Below, piece after piece: positions 54,738 to 62,004 of a stretch of 64,000 nt of DNA. The notes under the pieces were generated by a model. The model saw only the letters and a program-made list of their open reading frames with translations, was not told where the DNA came from and did no database searches. Position 1 is the stretch's first letter, and each line of letters starts with the position of its first letter. The DNA comes from Euzebya tangerina (GTDB lineage: Bacteria; Actinomycetota; Nitriliruptoria; Euzebyales; Euzebyaceae). Both the position numbers and the translations under genes were made by a program. The stretch is from contig NZ_PPDK01000001.1 in the NCBI RefSeq assembly GCF_003074135.1, positions 2,976,001-3,040,000 on the forward strand, read 5' to 3'.

Positions 54738-55550
54738 TCAGCTGACCAGCGCCTTTCGCAGCCATCGGACGGCCAGCAGCCACGACAATCCCACGCTGAA
54801 GCCCAGGACGGCCAGGTTGATGGCGATGCTGGTCGCATCACCCACGCCGAAGGCAGCGGCGCGGAACAGGTCGACGACGTGGGTCAGCGGGTTGACCGCC
54901 GCCGGGTAGCGCAGCCACGCCGGCGCGTCCTCCAGCGGGAAGAAGCTGCCGGCCACGACGAACATCGGGACGACCACCCCGGAGATGACGAAGTCGAACT
55001 GGTGGGTGCTGCGCAACTTGCTGGCGAAGGCCGCTCCCAGGCAGGCGAAGCCGAACCCCCCGACGAAGCCGATGACGGGGGCGAAGACGACGGACCAGCG
55101 CAGATCCACGCCGAAGACGGCGGCGATGGCCAGGGTGATCACGGCGGCCCCGGCCGTTCGGATGCCAGTCCAGACCGCCTCACCCGTCACGATCTCCGCG
55201 ACGGTGGTCGGGGTCGACATGACCCCGTCGTAGAGGTGGTTCTCCTTGCGCCGGAAGTAGCCGTTGATGAAGCCCGGGAAGAACCCGGTGAACAACACGG
55301 CGATCCCGGCCGACCCGGTGGCCATGAAGTCCAGATAGGGAATGCCACCCACTTCGGCCACCAACGCACCGAAGCCGAACCCGAAGGCCAGCAGGTAGAC
55401 GACCGGTTCGACCACCGAGCCGAACATCAGCGAGCGCCAGACTCGCTTGAACACCTTCCACTCGCGGATGACGATGGCACCGACGGCGTCGCGCCGGAAG
55501 CGCTGCTCCGGGCGAGTCGTCGCCGTGCCGGCGGGTGTGGTTGCCGTCAC
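54738..55550 (-). CDS. ABC-2 type transporter permease (NodJ/DrrB-like)
   Basis: A 270-residue six-helix permease. It opens with REWKVFKRVWRSLMFGSVVEPVVYLLAFGFGFG, then FMATGSAGIAVLFTGFFPGFINGYFRRKE, the ABC-2 pattern of DrrB/NodJ. It pairs with the ATPase gene just upstream on the same strand: its GTG start (55550) overlaps the ATPase stop (GTGA). Exports drugs or polysaccharide/lipid-linked substrates; the substrate is not determined. Confidence 0.9.
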   Translation of the reverse strand: MTATTPAGTATTRPEQRFRRDAVGAIVIREWKVFKRVWRSLMFGSVVEPVVYLLAFGFGFGALVAEVGGIPYLDFMATGSAGIAVLFTGFFPGFINGYFRRKENHLYDGVMSTPTTVAEIVTGEAVWTGIRTAGAAVITLAIAAVFGVDLRWSVVFAPVIGFVGGFGFACLGAAFASKLRSTHQFDFVISGVVVPMFVVAGSFFPLEDAPAWLRYPAAVNPLTHVVDLFRAAAFGVGDATSIAINLAVLGFSVGLSWLLAVRWLRKALVS

Positions 55551-56470
55551 AACGAGTCTCCGGTCAGGGTCACGAACACGTCCTCGAGATTGGCCGGCCG
55601 ACGGGTGCGGTGCCGAATGTCGTCGGATGCCACGCCGATGTCGGCCAGGCGCTCCACAGAGTCGGTGAACAGCGCCACGCTGGTGCCGGCGGGCCGGCTT
55701 GCGAGCCCGTGCCTGCTCACGAGAGCCGCCACCCGGTCGCGGCGCTCCGCCTCGCCGTGGATCTCCACCACGATCTCGGTGCCGACGTGGCGCTTGATCA
55801 GCTCGGCTGGTGAGCCCAGATCGAGCAGCCTGCCCCGATGGATGACCGCCACCTCGTCGCAGAGGCGTTCGGCCTCCTCGATGTAGTGGGTGGTCAGCAC
55901 GATCGTCGCGCCGCGGGCCCGCACGTCCAGGATGGTCTGCCACAGATCCTGTCTGATCTGCGGATCCAGTCCGACCGTCGGCTCGTCCATCAGGACCAGA
56001 TCAGGTTGGTGCAGCAGACCGCGGGCGATCAGCAGCCGTCGTCGCATGCCGCCGGAGAGCTCCTCGACGTGGTTGCCCGCCTTCTCGGTGAGGCGGGCGA
56101 GCTCCAGGCTCTCGGTGATGGCCTGCCGCCGCTGCGCCCGGGGGACCCCGTAGAGCCGGGCGTACACCTCCAGGTTGTCCCGGCAGGTGATCTCCCCGTC
56201 GAGATTGTCGAGTTGGGGCACCAGCCCCGTTCGCCGCCTGGCGGTGCGCGCCGAGGCCGGGACGGGCAGACCAAGGACCTCCACAGTGCCAGCCGTGGCG
56301 ACGGCAGCGCCGGTCAGCAGCGACATGAGTGTCGACTTCCCGGCACCGTTGGGTCCGAGCAGGCCGAAGCACAAGCCGGGCGCGACCTCGAGGTCCAGGT
56401 GGTCCAGGGCGGTCAGGTCGCCGAATCGTTTGACCACGCCCGCAAGCCGAACAGCTGGCGTGGGGGGCAT
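55547..56470 (-). CDS. ABC transporter ATP-binding protein (NodI/DrrA-like)
   Basis: A 307-residue nucleotide-binding subunit. Walker A GPNGAGKS, Q-loop LVPQLDNLD, signature LSGGMRRRL, Walker B LVLMDEP and the switch His in LTTHYIEEAE are all present. The C-terminal segment with LEDVFVTLTGDSL matches drug-exporter ATPases such as DrrA. Start ATG 56470 is preferred to a much longer frame whose upstream part lies across the divergent lipoprotein gene. Confidence 0.93.
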   Translation of the reverse strand: MPPTPAVRLAGVVKRFGDLTALDHLDLEVAPGLCFGLLGPNGAGKSTLMSLLTGAAVATAGTVEVLGLPVPASARTARRRTGLVPQLDNLDGEITCRDNLEVYARLYGVPRAQRRQAITESLELARLTEKAGNHVEELSGGMRRRLLIARGLLHQPDLVLMDEPTVGLDPQIRQDLWQTILDVRARGATIVLTTHYIEEAERLCDEVAVIHRGRLLDLGSPAELIKRHVGTEIVVEIHGEAERRDRVAALVSRHGLASRPAGTSVALFTDSVERLADIGVASDDIRHRTRRPANLEDVFVTLTGDSL

Positions 56471-56575
56471 CGCGCCAGGGTAGCGGTGGGGATGGCGCGG
56501 GGAACTCTCGCCACCCGAGGCACGACACCTGTGACCGAACGTCAACTCCGCCGGACGACAAGGAGATCCGTCGCC

Positions 56576-57292
56576 ATGACCGCGATCCGAGCCGCAGCCC
56601 TGCTGCTGGTGCTCATGATGCTGGCCGCCGCCTGCGCCGCCGATGACGACAGCGGCGAGGACAGCGCCGCCGTCGAACCCACCGAGGAGGCGATGGATGA
56701 CGAAGCCATGGATGACGAAGCCATGGATGACGAAGCCATGGATGACGAGGCCATGGATGACGAGGCCATGGAAGACATGGACGCCGAGGGCTCTGAGATG
56801 GCCATGGACGAGATGGACATGGAGGAGGGGGAGCACGACGGGCACGACATGGAGGGGATGGACATGGGTGACCCGGACGCCACGCCGGCTGACGAACTGA
56901 CGGACGCCCAACTCTCCAGCGGGGACTTCACGGTGCTCGACAGTGCTCCGGAGGGTTACGACGGCTCCTCCGGCCAGGCGTTCCTGGCCACCAACGAAGA
57001 CGGCACCACGGCGACCCTGTACGCCTCGGGTCTGCCCGCCGACACCGAGCACGTCGCCCACATCCACGCCCAGTCGTGTGACGACGAGAACGGCGGTCCG
57101 CACTTCAAGTTCGACCCGGATGGCTCCGACGTCCCGCCGAACGAAATCCACCTGAACTTCACCAGCGACGCCGATGGTGAGGGCATGATGACGGCCACCA
57201 ATGAGATGGTGGTCGACGATGGCGCCCGCTCGCTGGTCATCCACCCGGCGGACCTCCCGGACAACCGTGCCCTCTGCGCCGACTTCGGGTAG
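56576..57292 (+). CDS. SodC-like lipoprotein with Met/Asp/His-rich repeats
   Basis: A 238-residue lipoprotein with lipobox LAAAC (Cys20). Residues about 38-100 are a low-complexity stretch of AMDDE repeats and Met/His/Glu clusters that could hold copper. The folded part (120-238) has SodC-like features: H162-I-H164, H176 in GPHFKF, H192, and SLVIH223, with C168 and C234 placed as a likely disulfide pair. The usual zinc loop is altered. It may be a metal-binding or altered superoxide dismutase-like protein. AAGGAG precedes the ATG. A CopC-like gene follows directly. Confidence 0.72.
   Translation: MTAIRAAALLLVLMMLAAACAADDDSGEDSAAVEPTEEAMDDEAMDDEAMDDEAMDDEAMDDEAMEDMDAEGSEMAMDEMDMEEGEHDGHDMEGMDMGDPDATPADELTDAQLSSGDFTVLDSAPEGYDGSSGQAFLATNEDGTTATLYASGLPADTEHVAHIHAQSCDDENGGPHFKFDPDGSDVPPNEIHLNFTSDADGEGMMTATNEMVVDDGARSLVIHPADLPDNRALCADFG
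56696..56770 (+). repeat. 15-base in-frame tandem repeat in the SodC-like lipoprotein
   Basis: Five consecutive 15-base units, GATGACGAAGCCATG with a few A/G changes, encode five AMDDE-type units. The last two units read GACGAGGCCATG. Copy number is likely to vary by slippage. The Met and Asp repeats add metal ligands ahead of the folded domain. Confidence 0.85.
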
Positions 57293-57301
57293 GGGCATCC
57301 G

Positions 57302-57931
57302 CTGAGCGTCGAATCTCGACGGGGGGCACGACCGGGGCGCGGGTACCGACTCCTCGGTCGTGCCGCGTCGAGTCTCGTCGCTGTAGCCCTGACGGCCGTC
57401 GTGTTCGGGGTAGCCACGACCGGTCCGGCCACGGCGCACACCTCCCTCGCCGCGGCGACCCCGGCCATCGGCGGTGAGGTCGACGTGGTCACCGAGATCG
57501 TGCTCGAGTACGAAGGGCCGCTGGCCGAGGACGAAACCCACGCGATCCGATTGCTGGCCCCCGATGAGGACACCGTCATCGCCGAGGGGGACGCCGAACT
57601 CCGCAGCGACCGGATCATCGCGCTGGCGGTGGACGCCGAACTGCCCGGCAATGGCCAGTACCTGGTGGACTGGGCCATCGTCGCTGGTGACGGCGACGAC
57701 CAGGCCTCGCGCTACGCCTTCACCTACACCGGCGCCTCCGAGCCCTTCCAGGCCGAGGAGCAGGTCGATGCGAGCGCCGAGTCACAGTCGCAGTGGAGTG
57801 ATGTGCCCTACGGCGTGTTCGTCCTGGGTAGCGCGGTCGTCGGTCTTCTGCTGGTTCTGGCCGGCCGTCGCGCGGTTCGGTCGTACGTCGACAACCAGCC
57901 GTCCGAGCCGCCGGAGAGCCGGACTCGCTAG
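57302..57931 (+). CDS. CopC-like copper resistance protein, apparent CTG start
   Basis: A 209-residue exported protein if it begins at CTG 57302: a twin-basic leader and hydrophobic signal end at TGPATA, so the mature protein begins HTSLAAATPAIGGEV, where the N-terminal His is the CopC copper ligand. The second half has the CopC pattern GQYLVDWAIVAGDGDD, though the DxH pair reads D-G-D. One C-terminal helix (VPYGVFVLGSAVVGLLLVLAG) anchors it. The only ATG/GTG in frame downstream (GTG 57401) would cut away most of the signal peptide. Copper handling with the adjacent lipoprotein is likely. Confidence 0.68.
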   Translation: MSVESRRGARPGRGYRLLGRAASSLVAVALTAVVFGVATTGPATAHTSLAAATPAIGGEVDVVTEIVLEYEGPLAEDETHAIRLLAPDEDTVIAEGDAELRSDRIIALAVDAELPGNGQYLVDWAIVAGDGDDQASRYAFTYTGASEPFQAEEQVDASAESQSQWSDVPYGVFVLGSAVVGLLLVLAGRRAVRSYVDNQPSEPPESRTR

Positions 57932-57932
57932 C

Positions 57933-58754
57933 TCAGTACTGGTGCTCCGGGCCCGGGTAGGCACCCGAGGACACCTCCGAGGCGAAGGTCTTCGCGGCCG
58001 CCACGACCTGCTCCCGCAGATTCGCGTAGGGCTTGACGAAGCGTGGCAGGCGGCCCTTCGTCATCCCCAGGAAGTCCTGGAAGACGAGCACCTGCCCGGT
58101 GGTGTCCCCACCGGCGCCGATGCCGATCGTGGGGATCGAAAGGGCTTCGGTGACGTCTTTGCCCACGGCCGAGGGCACGGCCTCCAGCACCAGGCCGAAC
58201 GCACCGGCGGCCTCCAACGCCTTGGCGTCGGTCACCATCCGGTGTGCCGTCTCCTCGTCGCGTCCCTGCACCTTGTAGCCGCCCAGCTGGTTGACGCTCT
58301 GGGGGGTGAGGCCCAGATGCGCCAGGACCGGCACACCCATGTCGACCAGTCGACGCGTCAGCTCGACGCGCGGCCCCTCGAGCTTCACGCCGGTGGCGCC
58401 CCCGTCCTTCAGGAACCGGACGGCGTTGGCGACGGCCGTGTCCTGGTCGCCCTGGTAGCTGCCGAACGGCATGTCCCCGATGATGACGGCTCTACCGTTG
58501 CCGCGACGGACCGCCTTGGTGTGATGGATCATCTCGTCCATGGTCACGGGGACCGTGGAGTCATAGCCCAGCATCACCATGCCGAGCGAATCCCCGACGA
58601 GGATGATCGGGATGTCGGCGTCCTCGAGCATCTGGGCGGAGGTGTAGTCGTACGCCGTCAACATGGCGAACTTCTCCCCCCGGTCGGCGAACCCCTGCAG
58701 GTCCTGGATCGAGTACTGGCGCCCCGTGGCGGGGGGTGGTGCATGCACGCTCAT
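57933..58754 (-). CDS. panB: 3-methyl-2-oxobutanoate hydroxymethyltransferase
   Basis: A 273-residue PanB, which makes ketopantoate from 2-ketoisovalerate and methylene-tetrahydrofolate on the way to CoA. Motifs include MLTAYDYTSAQMLEDADIPIILVGDSLGMVMLGYDSTVPVT, the magnesium-binding Asp in VGDS, HLGLTPQSVNQLGGYKVQG and IGIGAGGDTTGQVLVFQDFLG. The gene is alone; pantothenate partners are absent. In Mycobacterium panB lies near glnA2, and here glnA is about 5 kb away. Confidence 0.94.
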   Translation of the reverse strand: MSVHAPPPATGRQYSIQDLQGFADRGEKFAMLTAYDYTSAQMLEDADIPIILVGDSLGMVMLGYDSTVPVTMDEMIHHTKAVRRGNGRAVIIGDMPFGSYQGDQDTAVANAVRFLKDGGATGVKLEGPRVELTRRLVDMGVPVLAHLGLTPQSVNQLGGYKVQGRDEETAHRMVTDAKALEAAGAFGLVLEAVPSAVGKDVTEALSIPTIGIGAGGDTTGQVLVFQDFLGMTKGRLPRFVKPYANLREQVVAAAKTFASEVSSGAYPGPEHQY

Positions 58755-58891
58755 CGCGCTTCTCGCTTTCTCCTGCCGGCCGGGCAGTTCCGGTCCAGCG
58801 GATAGTCGACTTTGACGGCCTCATCATATGGCCGACGGAGGTGCAAACGCCAGCGGCCTCATGGGCATTCCGGGCGCGTTGACCTCTGGCG

Positions 58892-59596
58892 CTACGTCTG
58901 CTCGAGCAGGCCGTCGACCGAGGGTGGGACCGGTACGCCGTCCGGCAGGTCGGGCGAGTCCTCCGGGGGTCCGAACACGGTGCGCATCGGCACCACCCCG
59001 GCCCAGATGGGCAGACCGATGTCCTCGGGCTCGTCCTTGGGAGGCCCCTGCCGGAGCTTGGCGGAGGACTCCGCGAGGGGAAGGCGGGCCACGGCCGTGG
59101 CGATCAGTTCACGATCGGTCGGCGGGCGGACCTCCGCCGATCGGCCTGGCAGCACGTGATCGACGGTCGCGTCCAGTGCCCGCAGCTTCTCAGCCGGATC
59201 GGTGACCAGAGCGGCATCGCCCAGCACCACCACCGACCGGTAGTTGATGGAGTGATGGAAGCCGGAGCGGGCGACGACGATCCCGTCCAGCAGCGTCACG
59301 CTGACCGAGATCGGCCAGGGCGTACCGGCCTCCAGTCCGATGCGGCTCCCGCTGGAGGCGTGCAGGTACAGATCGTCCTCCAGCCGGACCTGCAGCGTGG
59401 GGATCACCACCGGGTGGCCGTCGTGGACGTAGGCCAGGTGACAGAACGGCGTGGCGTCCAGGATCGCGTTGATCGTCTCGCGGTCGTAGCGGCCCCGGTA
59501 GGTCGTGTCGCGGCGAACCTTCACCCGGTTGCTGGACGGCTCACCCCGCCCGTCGGGCACGGGTCGATGCTGTCGGTCGACGCTGCGTTGGACCAT
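58892..59596 (-). CDS. PPOX-class (pyridoxamine 5'-phosphate oxidase-like) protein
   Basis: A 234-residue FMN-binding split-barrel protein. It has TYRGRYDRETINAILDATPFCHLAYVHDGHPVVIPTLQVRLEDDLYLHASSGSRIG, the usual flavin pocket, and VVVARSGFHHSINYRSVVVLG. Actinobacterial members of this class bind flavins, F420 or haem; the substrate is not known. ATG 59596 is chosen over the far ATG 59686, which gives a poorly conserved leader. Confidence 0.85.
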   Translation of the reverse strand: MVQRSVDRQHRPVPDGRGEPSSNRVKVRRDTTYRGRYDRETINAILDATPFCHLAYVHDGHPVVIPTLQVRLEDDLYLHASSGSRIGLEAGTPWPISVSVTLLDGIVVARSGFHHSINYRSVVVLGDAALVTDPAEKLRALDATVDHVLPGRSAEVRPPTDRELIATAVARLPLAESSAKLRQGPPKDEPEDIGLPIWAGVVPMRTVFGPPEDSPDLPDGVPVPPSVDGLLEQT

Positions 59597-59758
59597 GCCG
59601 AACAGTGTGCCGTGCGCCCGCCCGACCACTCCGGCGGCCACTGCTGGTGGTCCATCTCGCAACCAGGCTGGCCCAATGTGGTGCACTCACCGGCTGACAA
59701 CCCCGCTCGAGGGTGGCCACGCCGGAGCGGACCGCAGCCGTGCCCTACCCTGCCCTCC

Positions 59759-60199
59759 ATGCGCGTCGTCCTGCAGCGGGTCACTCACGCCTCGGTCGTC
59801 GTCGACGGCCGTACCACCGGCGCCATCGAGCAGGGCTTGATGGTGCTGGTCGGCGTCGGCCACGACTCGACGGACGCCGATGCCCGCTGGCTGGCCACGA
59901 AGGTGGAGGGGCTGCGGGTCTTCAGCGACGAGGCCGGCAAGATGAACCGGTCCGTCGCCGACGTCGGTGGCGGCGTGCTGGCCATCAGCCAGTTCACGCT
60001 GTACGGCACCGCGCAGAAGGGTCGGCGACCGTCATTCGTCGACGCCGCACCACCGGCCGAGGGGGAGCGGCTGTACGAGGTCTTCTGCGACGCCCTCACC
60101 GTTCCGGTCGGCCGTGGCGTCTTCGGCGCCGACATGCAGATCACCATGACCGCCGACGGTCCGGTCACCCTGACGGTGGAGTCGCACGGACGGCGATGA
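59759..60199 (+). CDS. dtd: D-aminoacyl-tRNA deacylase
   Basis: A 146-residue DTD that removes D-amino acids and glycine wrongly attached to tRNA. Family motifs are intact: SQFTLYGTAQKGRRPSF and the cross-subunit Gly-cisPro segment in the C-terminal part (TADGPVTLTVES). It is a short gene between a PPOX-class gene and the GlnR-like box ahead of the first ammonium transporter. Confidence 0.93.
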   Translation: MRVVLQRVTHASVVVDGRTTGAIEQGLMVLVGVGHDSTDADARWLATKVEGLRVFSDEAGKMNRSVADVGGGVLAISQFTLYGTAQKGRRPSFVDAAPPAEGERLYEVFCDALTVPVGRGVFGADMQITMTADGPVTLTVESHGRR

Positions 60200-60227
60200 G
60201 GTCTGCGCCCTCGACGGCCCGGGAGGC

Positions 60228-60254
60228 TTTACATAGGAGAAACAAAGGGGCAAC
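60228..60254. promoter_or_regulatory. GlnR-like binding site ahead of the first ammonium transporter
   Basis: TTTAC (60228-60232), six bases, GAAAC (60239-60243), six bases, GCAAC (60250-60254). This follows the actinobacterial GlnR pattern of alternating gTnAC and GaAAC half-sites with six-base gaps. It lies about 85 bases upstream of the amt start, so it fits nitrogen-starvation activation. Confidence 0.7.
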
Positions 60255-60338
60255 TCGACGGGAATCGCTTACCCATAACTTCCCATCAATCACGAGCCAC
60301 GAGCCGATTTTGAGGTTCCCGTCTGGGAGGTTATTCCT

Positions 60339-61751
60339 TTGCGCAAGAAAGTACTGATCGCCAGCACGGCCGCACTTGCCGGTCTGATGCTGTTCGCAAG
60401 TCCGGCCGCTGCCGCGGACGCGGCCTTCTTGGAGGTCGAAGACGCCCAGCAGGTCCAGAACAACCTGGATGTCCTGTACTACATGGTCGCGGCGGGCCTG
60501 GTCTTCTGGATGCAGGCGGGCTTCTCCATGCTCGAGTCGGGGATGACCGGCTCCAAGAACGCCGCCAACATCATGATGAAGAACATGGCGGATGCCTGCT
60601 TCGGCATCCTGGCCTTCTTCCTCATCGGCTTCGGGCTGATGTACGGCAGCAGCGTCGGTGGGTTCATCGGCAGCGACACCTTCGCCCTCTCGGCCGGCTC
60701 GTACAGCGACGCAGGCATCAACGGTGACCCGTTCCTCGCGGTCGACTTCCTGTTCCAGGCGGTGTTCGCCGCCACCGCAGCGACGATCGTGTCCGGTGGC
60801 ATCGCCGGCCGGATGAAGTTCAGCGGCTACATCGTCGTCACCCTGGTGATGACCACGCTCATCTACCCGATCGTCGGACACTGGAAGTGGGGCGGCGGGT
60901 GGCTGGACAGCCTGGGCTTCTACGACTTCGCCGGCTCCACGCTGGTGCACATGACCGGTGGTGTCGCCGCGCTGGTGATCGCCGGGATCCTCGGACCCCG
61001 CATGGGCAAGTTCAGCGCAGACGGCAAGCCGCGCGCCATCCCCGGACACTCGATGCCGCTGGCCACACTGGGCATGTTCGCCCTCTTCTGGGGCTGGTTC
61101 GGGTTCAACGGTGGCTCCGTGCTCGCCGCTGACGGTGCGCTGGTCGCACCGGTGCTGCTGACCACAACCCTTGCCGGCTGCGCCGGCGGCGCGACCGCGA
61201 TGGTGTTCACCTGGGTCCGCTACGGCAAGCCGGACGCCTCGATGACCATCAACGGGGTCCTCGGCGGTCTGGTCGGGATCACCGCGGGTGCGGACCAGGT
61301 CGGCATGCTGGCCGCCATCACGATCGGTGTCATCGCCGGTGTTGTGGTTGCCATCTCTGTCCCCATGGTCGACAAGATGAAGATCGACGACGCCGTCGGT
61401 GCCTTCAGCGTGCACGGTGCCGCCGGCGCCTGGGGCACCCTGGCCGTCGGGATCTACGCCAACACCGGTGAGGACGGCCTGACTGGCATCTGGCACGGCG
61501 GAGGCGCGGGTCTCCTGGTCGACCAGCTCGTCGGCGTCGTCGCTGTGGCTGCGTTCGTCGGTGTCGCCTCCGCGATCCTCGCCTTCGGTCTCAAGGCAGC
61601 CGGTCTGCTGCGGGTCTCCGAGGAGGAGGAGATCGAGGGCCTGGACATCCACGAGCACGGGATGTACGGCTACCCCGAAGCTGCACTGGGCGCTGCGGCC
61701 TACCCCCGCGGTCCGGTCACCTCGCCGACCGGTGAGGTGAAGGTGGGGTAA
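60339..61751 (+). CDS. amt: Ammonium transporter (Amt), with signal peptide
   Basis: A 470-residue ammonium channel. It starts at TTG 60339 with GGGAGG before it. A cleavable-looking signal (KKVLIASTAALAGLMLFASPAAA) precedes eleven membrane helices. Hallmarks include WMQAGFSMLESGMTGSKNAANIMMKN (gate Phe and substrate path), DFAGSTLVHMTGGVAALV with the pore His, and a second pore His in GAFSVHGAAGAWGTLAVG. The C-terminal tail EEEIEGLDIHEHGMYGYPE is the usual PII-responsive end. The GlnR-like box upstream suggests nitrogen-controlled expression. Confidence 0.95.
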   Translation: MRKKVLIASTAALAGLMLFASPAAAADAAFLEVEDAQQVQNNLDVLYYMVAAGLVFWMQAGFSMLESGMTGSKNAANIMMKNMADACFGILAFFLIGFGLMYGSSVGGFIGSDTFALSAGSYSDAGINGDPFLAVDFLFQAVFAATAATIVSGGIAGRMKFSGYIVVTLVMTTLIYPIVGHWKWGGGWLDSLGFYDFAGSTLVHMTGGVAALVIAGILGPRMGKFSADGKPRAIPGHSMPLATLGMFALFWGWFGFNGGSVLAADGALVAPVLLTTTLAGCAGGATAMVFTWVRYGKPDASMTINGVLGGLVGITAGADQVGMLAAITIGVIAGVVVAISVPMVDKMKIDDAVGAFSVHGAAGAWGTLAVGIYANTGEDGLTGIWHGGGAGLLVDQLVGVVAVAAFVGVASAILAFGLKAAGLLRVSEEEEIEGLDIHEHGMYGYPEAALGAAAYPRGPVTSPTGEVKVG

Positions 61752-61754
61752 CTC

Positions 61755-61787
61755 TCCCCACGAGGGGACAACGCTCCCCACTGGGAG
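61755..61787. repeat. Two small hairpins after the first ammonium transporter
   Basis: TCCCC-ACGA-GGGGA (61755-61768) and CTCCC-CACT-GGGAG (61774-61787) lie in near-repeats of about 20 bases that share CTCCCCAC and GGACAAC. They follow the stop codon immediately. Possibly they protect the mRNA 3' end or add to termination; the larger hairpin next to them is the likely terminator. Confidence 0.5.
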
Positions 61788-61810
61788 GACAACCTTCCCC
61801 CCGTGAACAC

Positions 61811-61859
61811 ACGGGCCCGCGACCACGGCTACACACTGTGTAGCTGGTCGTGGGCCCGT
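61811..61859 (+). terminator. Strong hairpin terminator after the first ammonium transporter
   Basis: A near-perfect inverted repeat: ACGGGCCCGCGACCACGG pairs with the later TGGTCGTGGGCCCGT, with an inner CTACACA/TGTGTAG stem and a short loop. A few T residues follow (GTTTACG). The stem is about 22 base pairs with one bulge. It would end amt mRNA and partly overlaps the next GlnR-like box. Confidence 0.75.
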
Positions 61860-61874
61860 TTACGTTCTCGAAAC
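61859..61874. promoter_or_regulatory. GlnR-like binding site ahead of the second ammonium transporter
   Basis: TTTAC (61859-61863), six bases, GAAAC (61870-61874): the same two half-sites in the same order and spacing as ahead of the first transporter. It begins at the last base of the terminator hairpin and lies about 130 bases before the second amt start. Confidence 0.65.
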
Positions 61875-62004
61875 ACGCGGCTAGCACCGGCGTAATGCCG
61901 GACCCGCAGACTCCGTTCCAGTCAGTCCAGGAGCCGAAGAGAGCCGAGCTCCGCTGCGTGCAGACCGCTGCGCCAGAGCCACCGCGTCACCGAAGGAGCC
62001 CACC

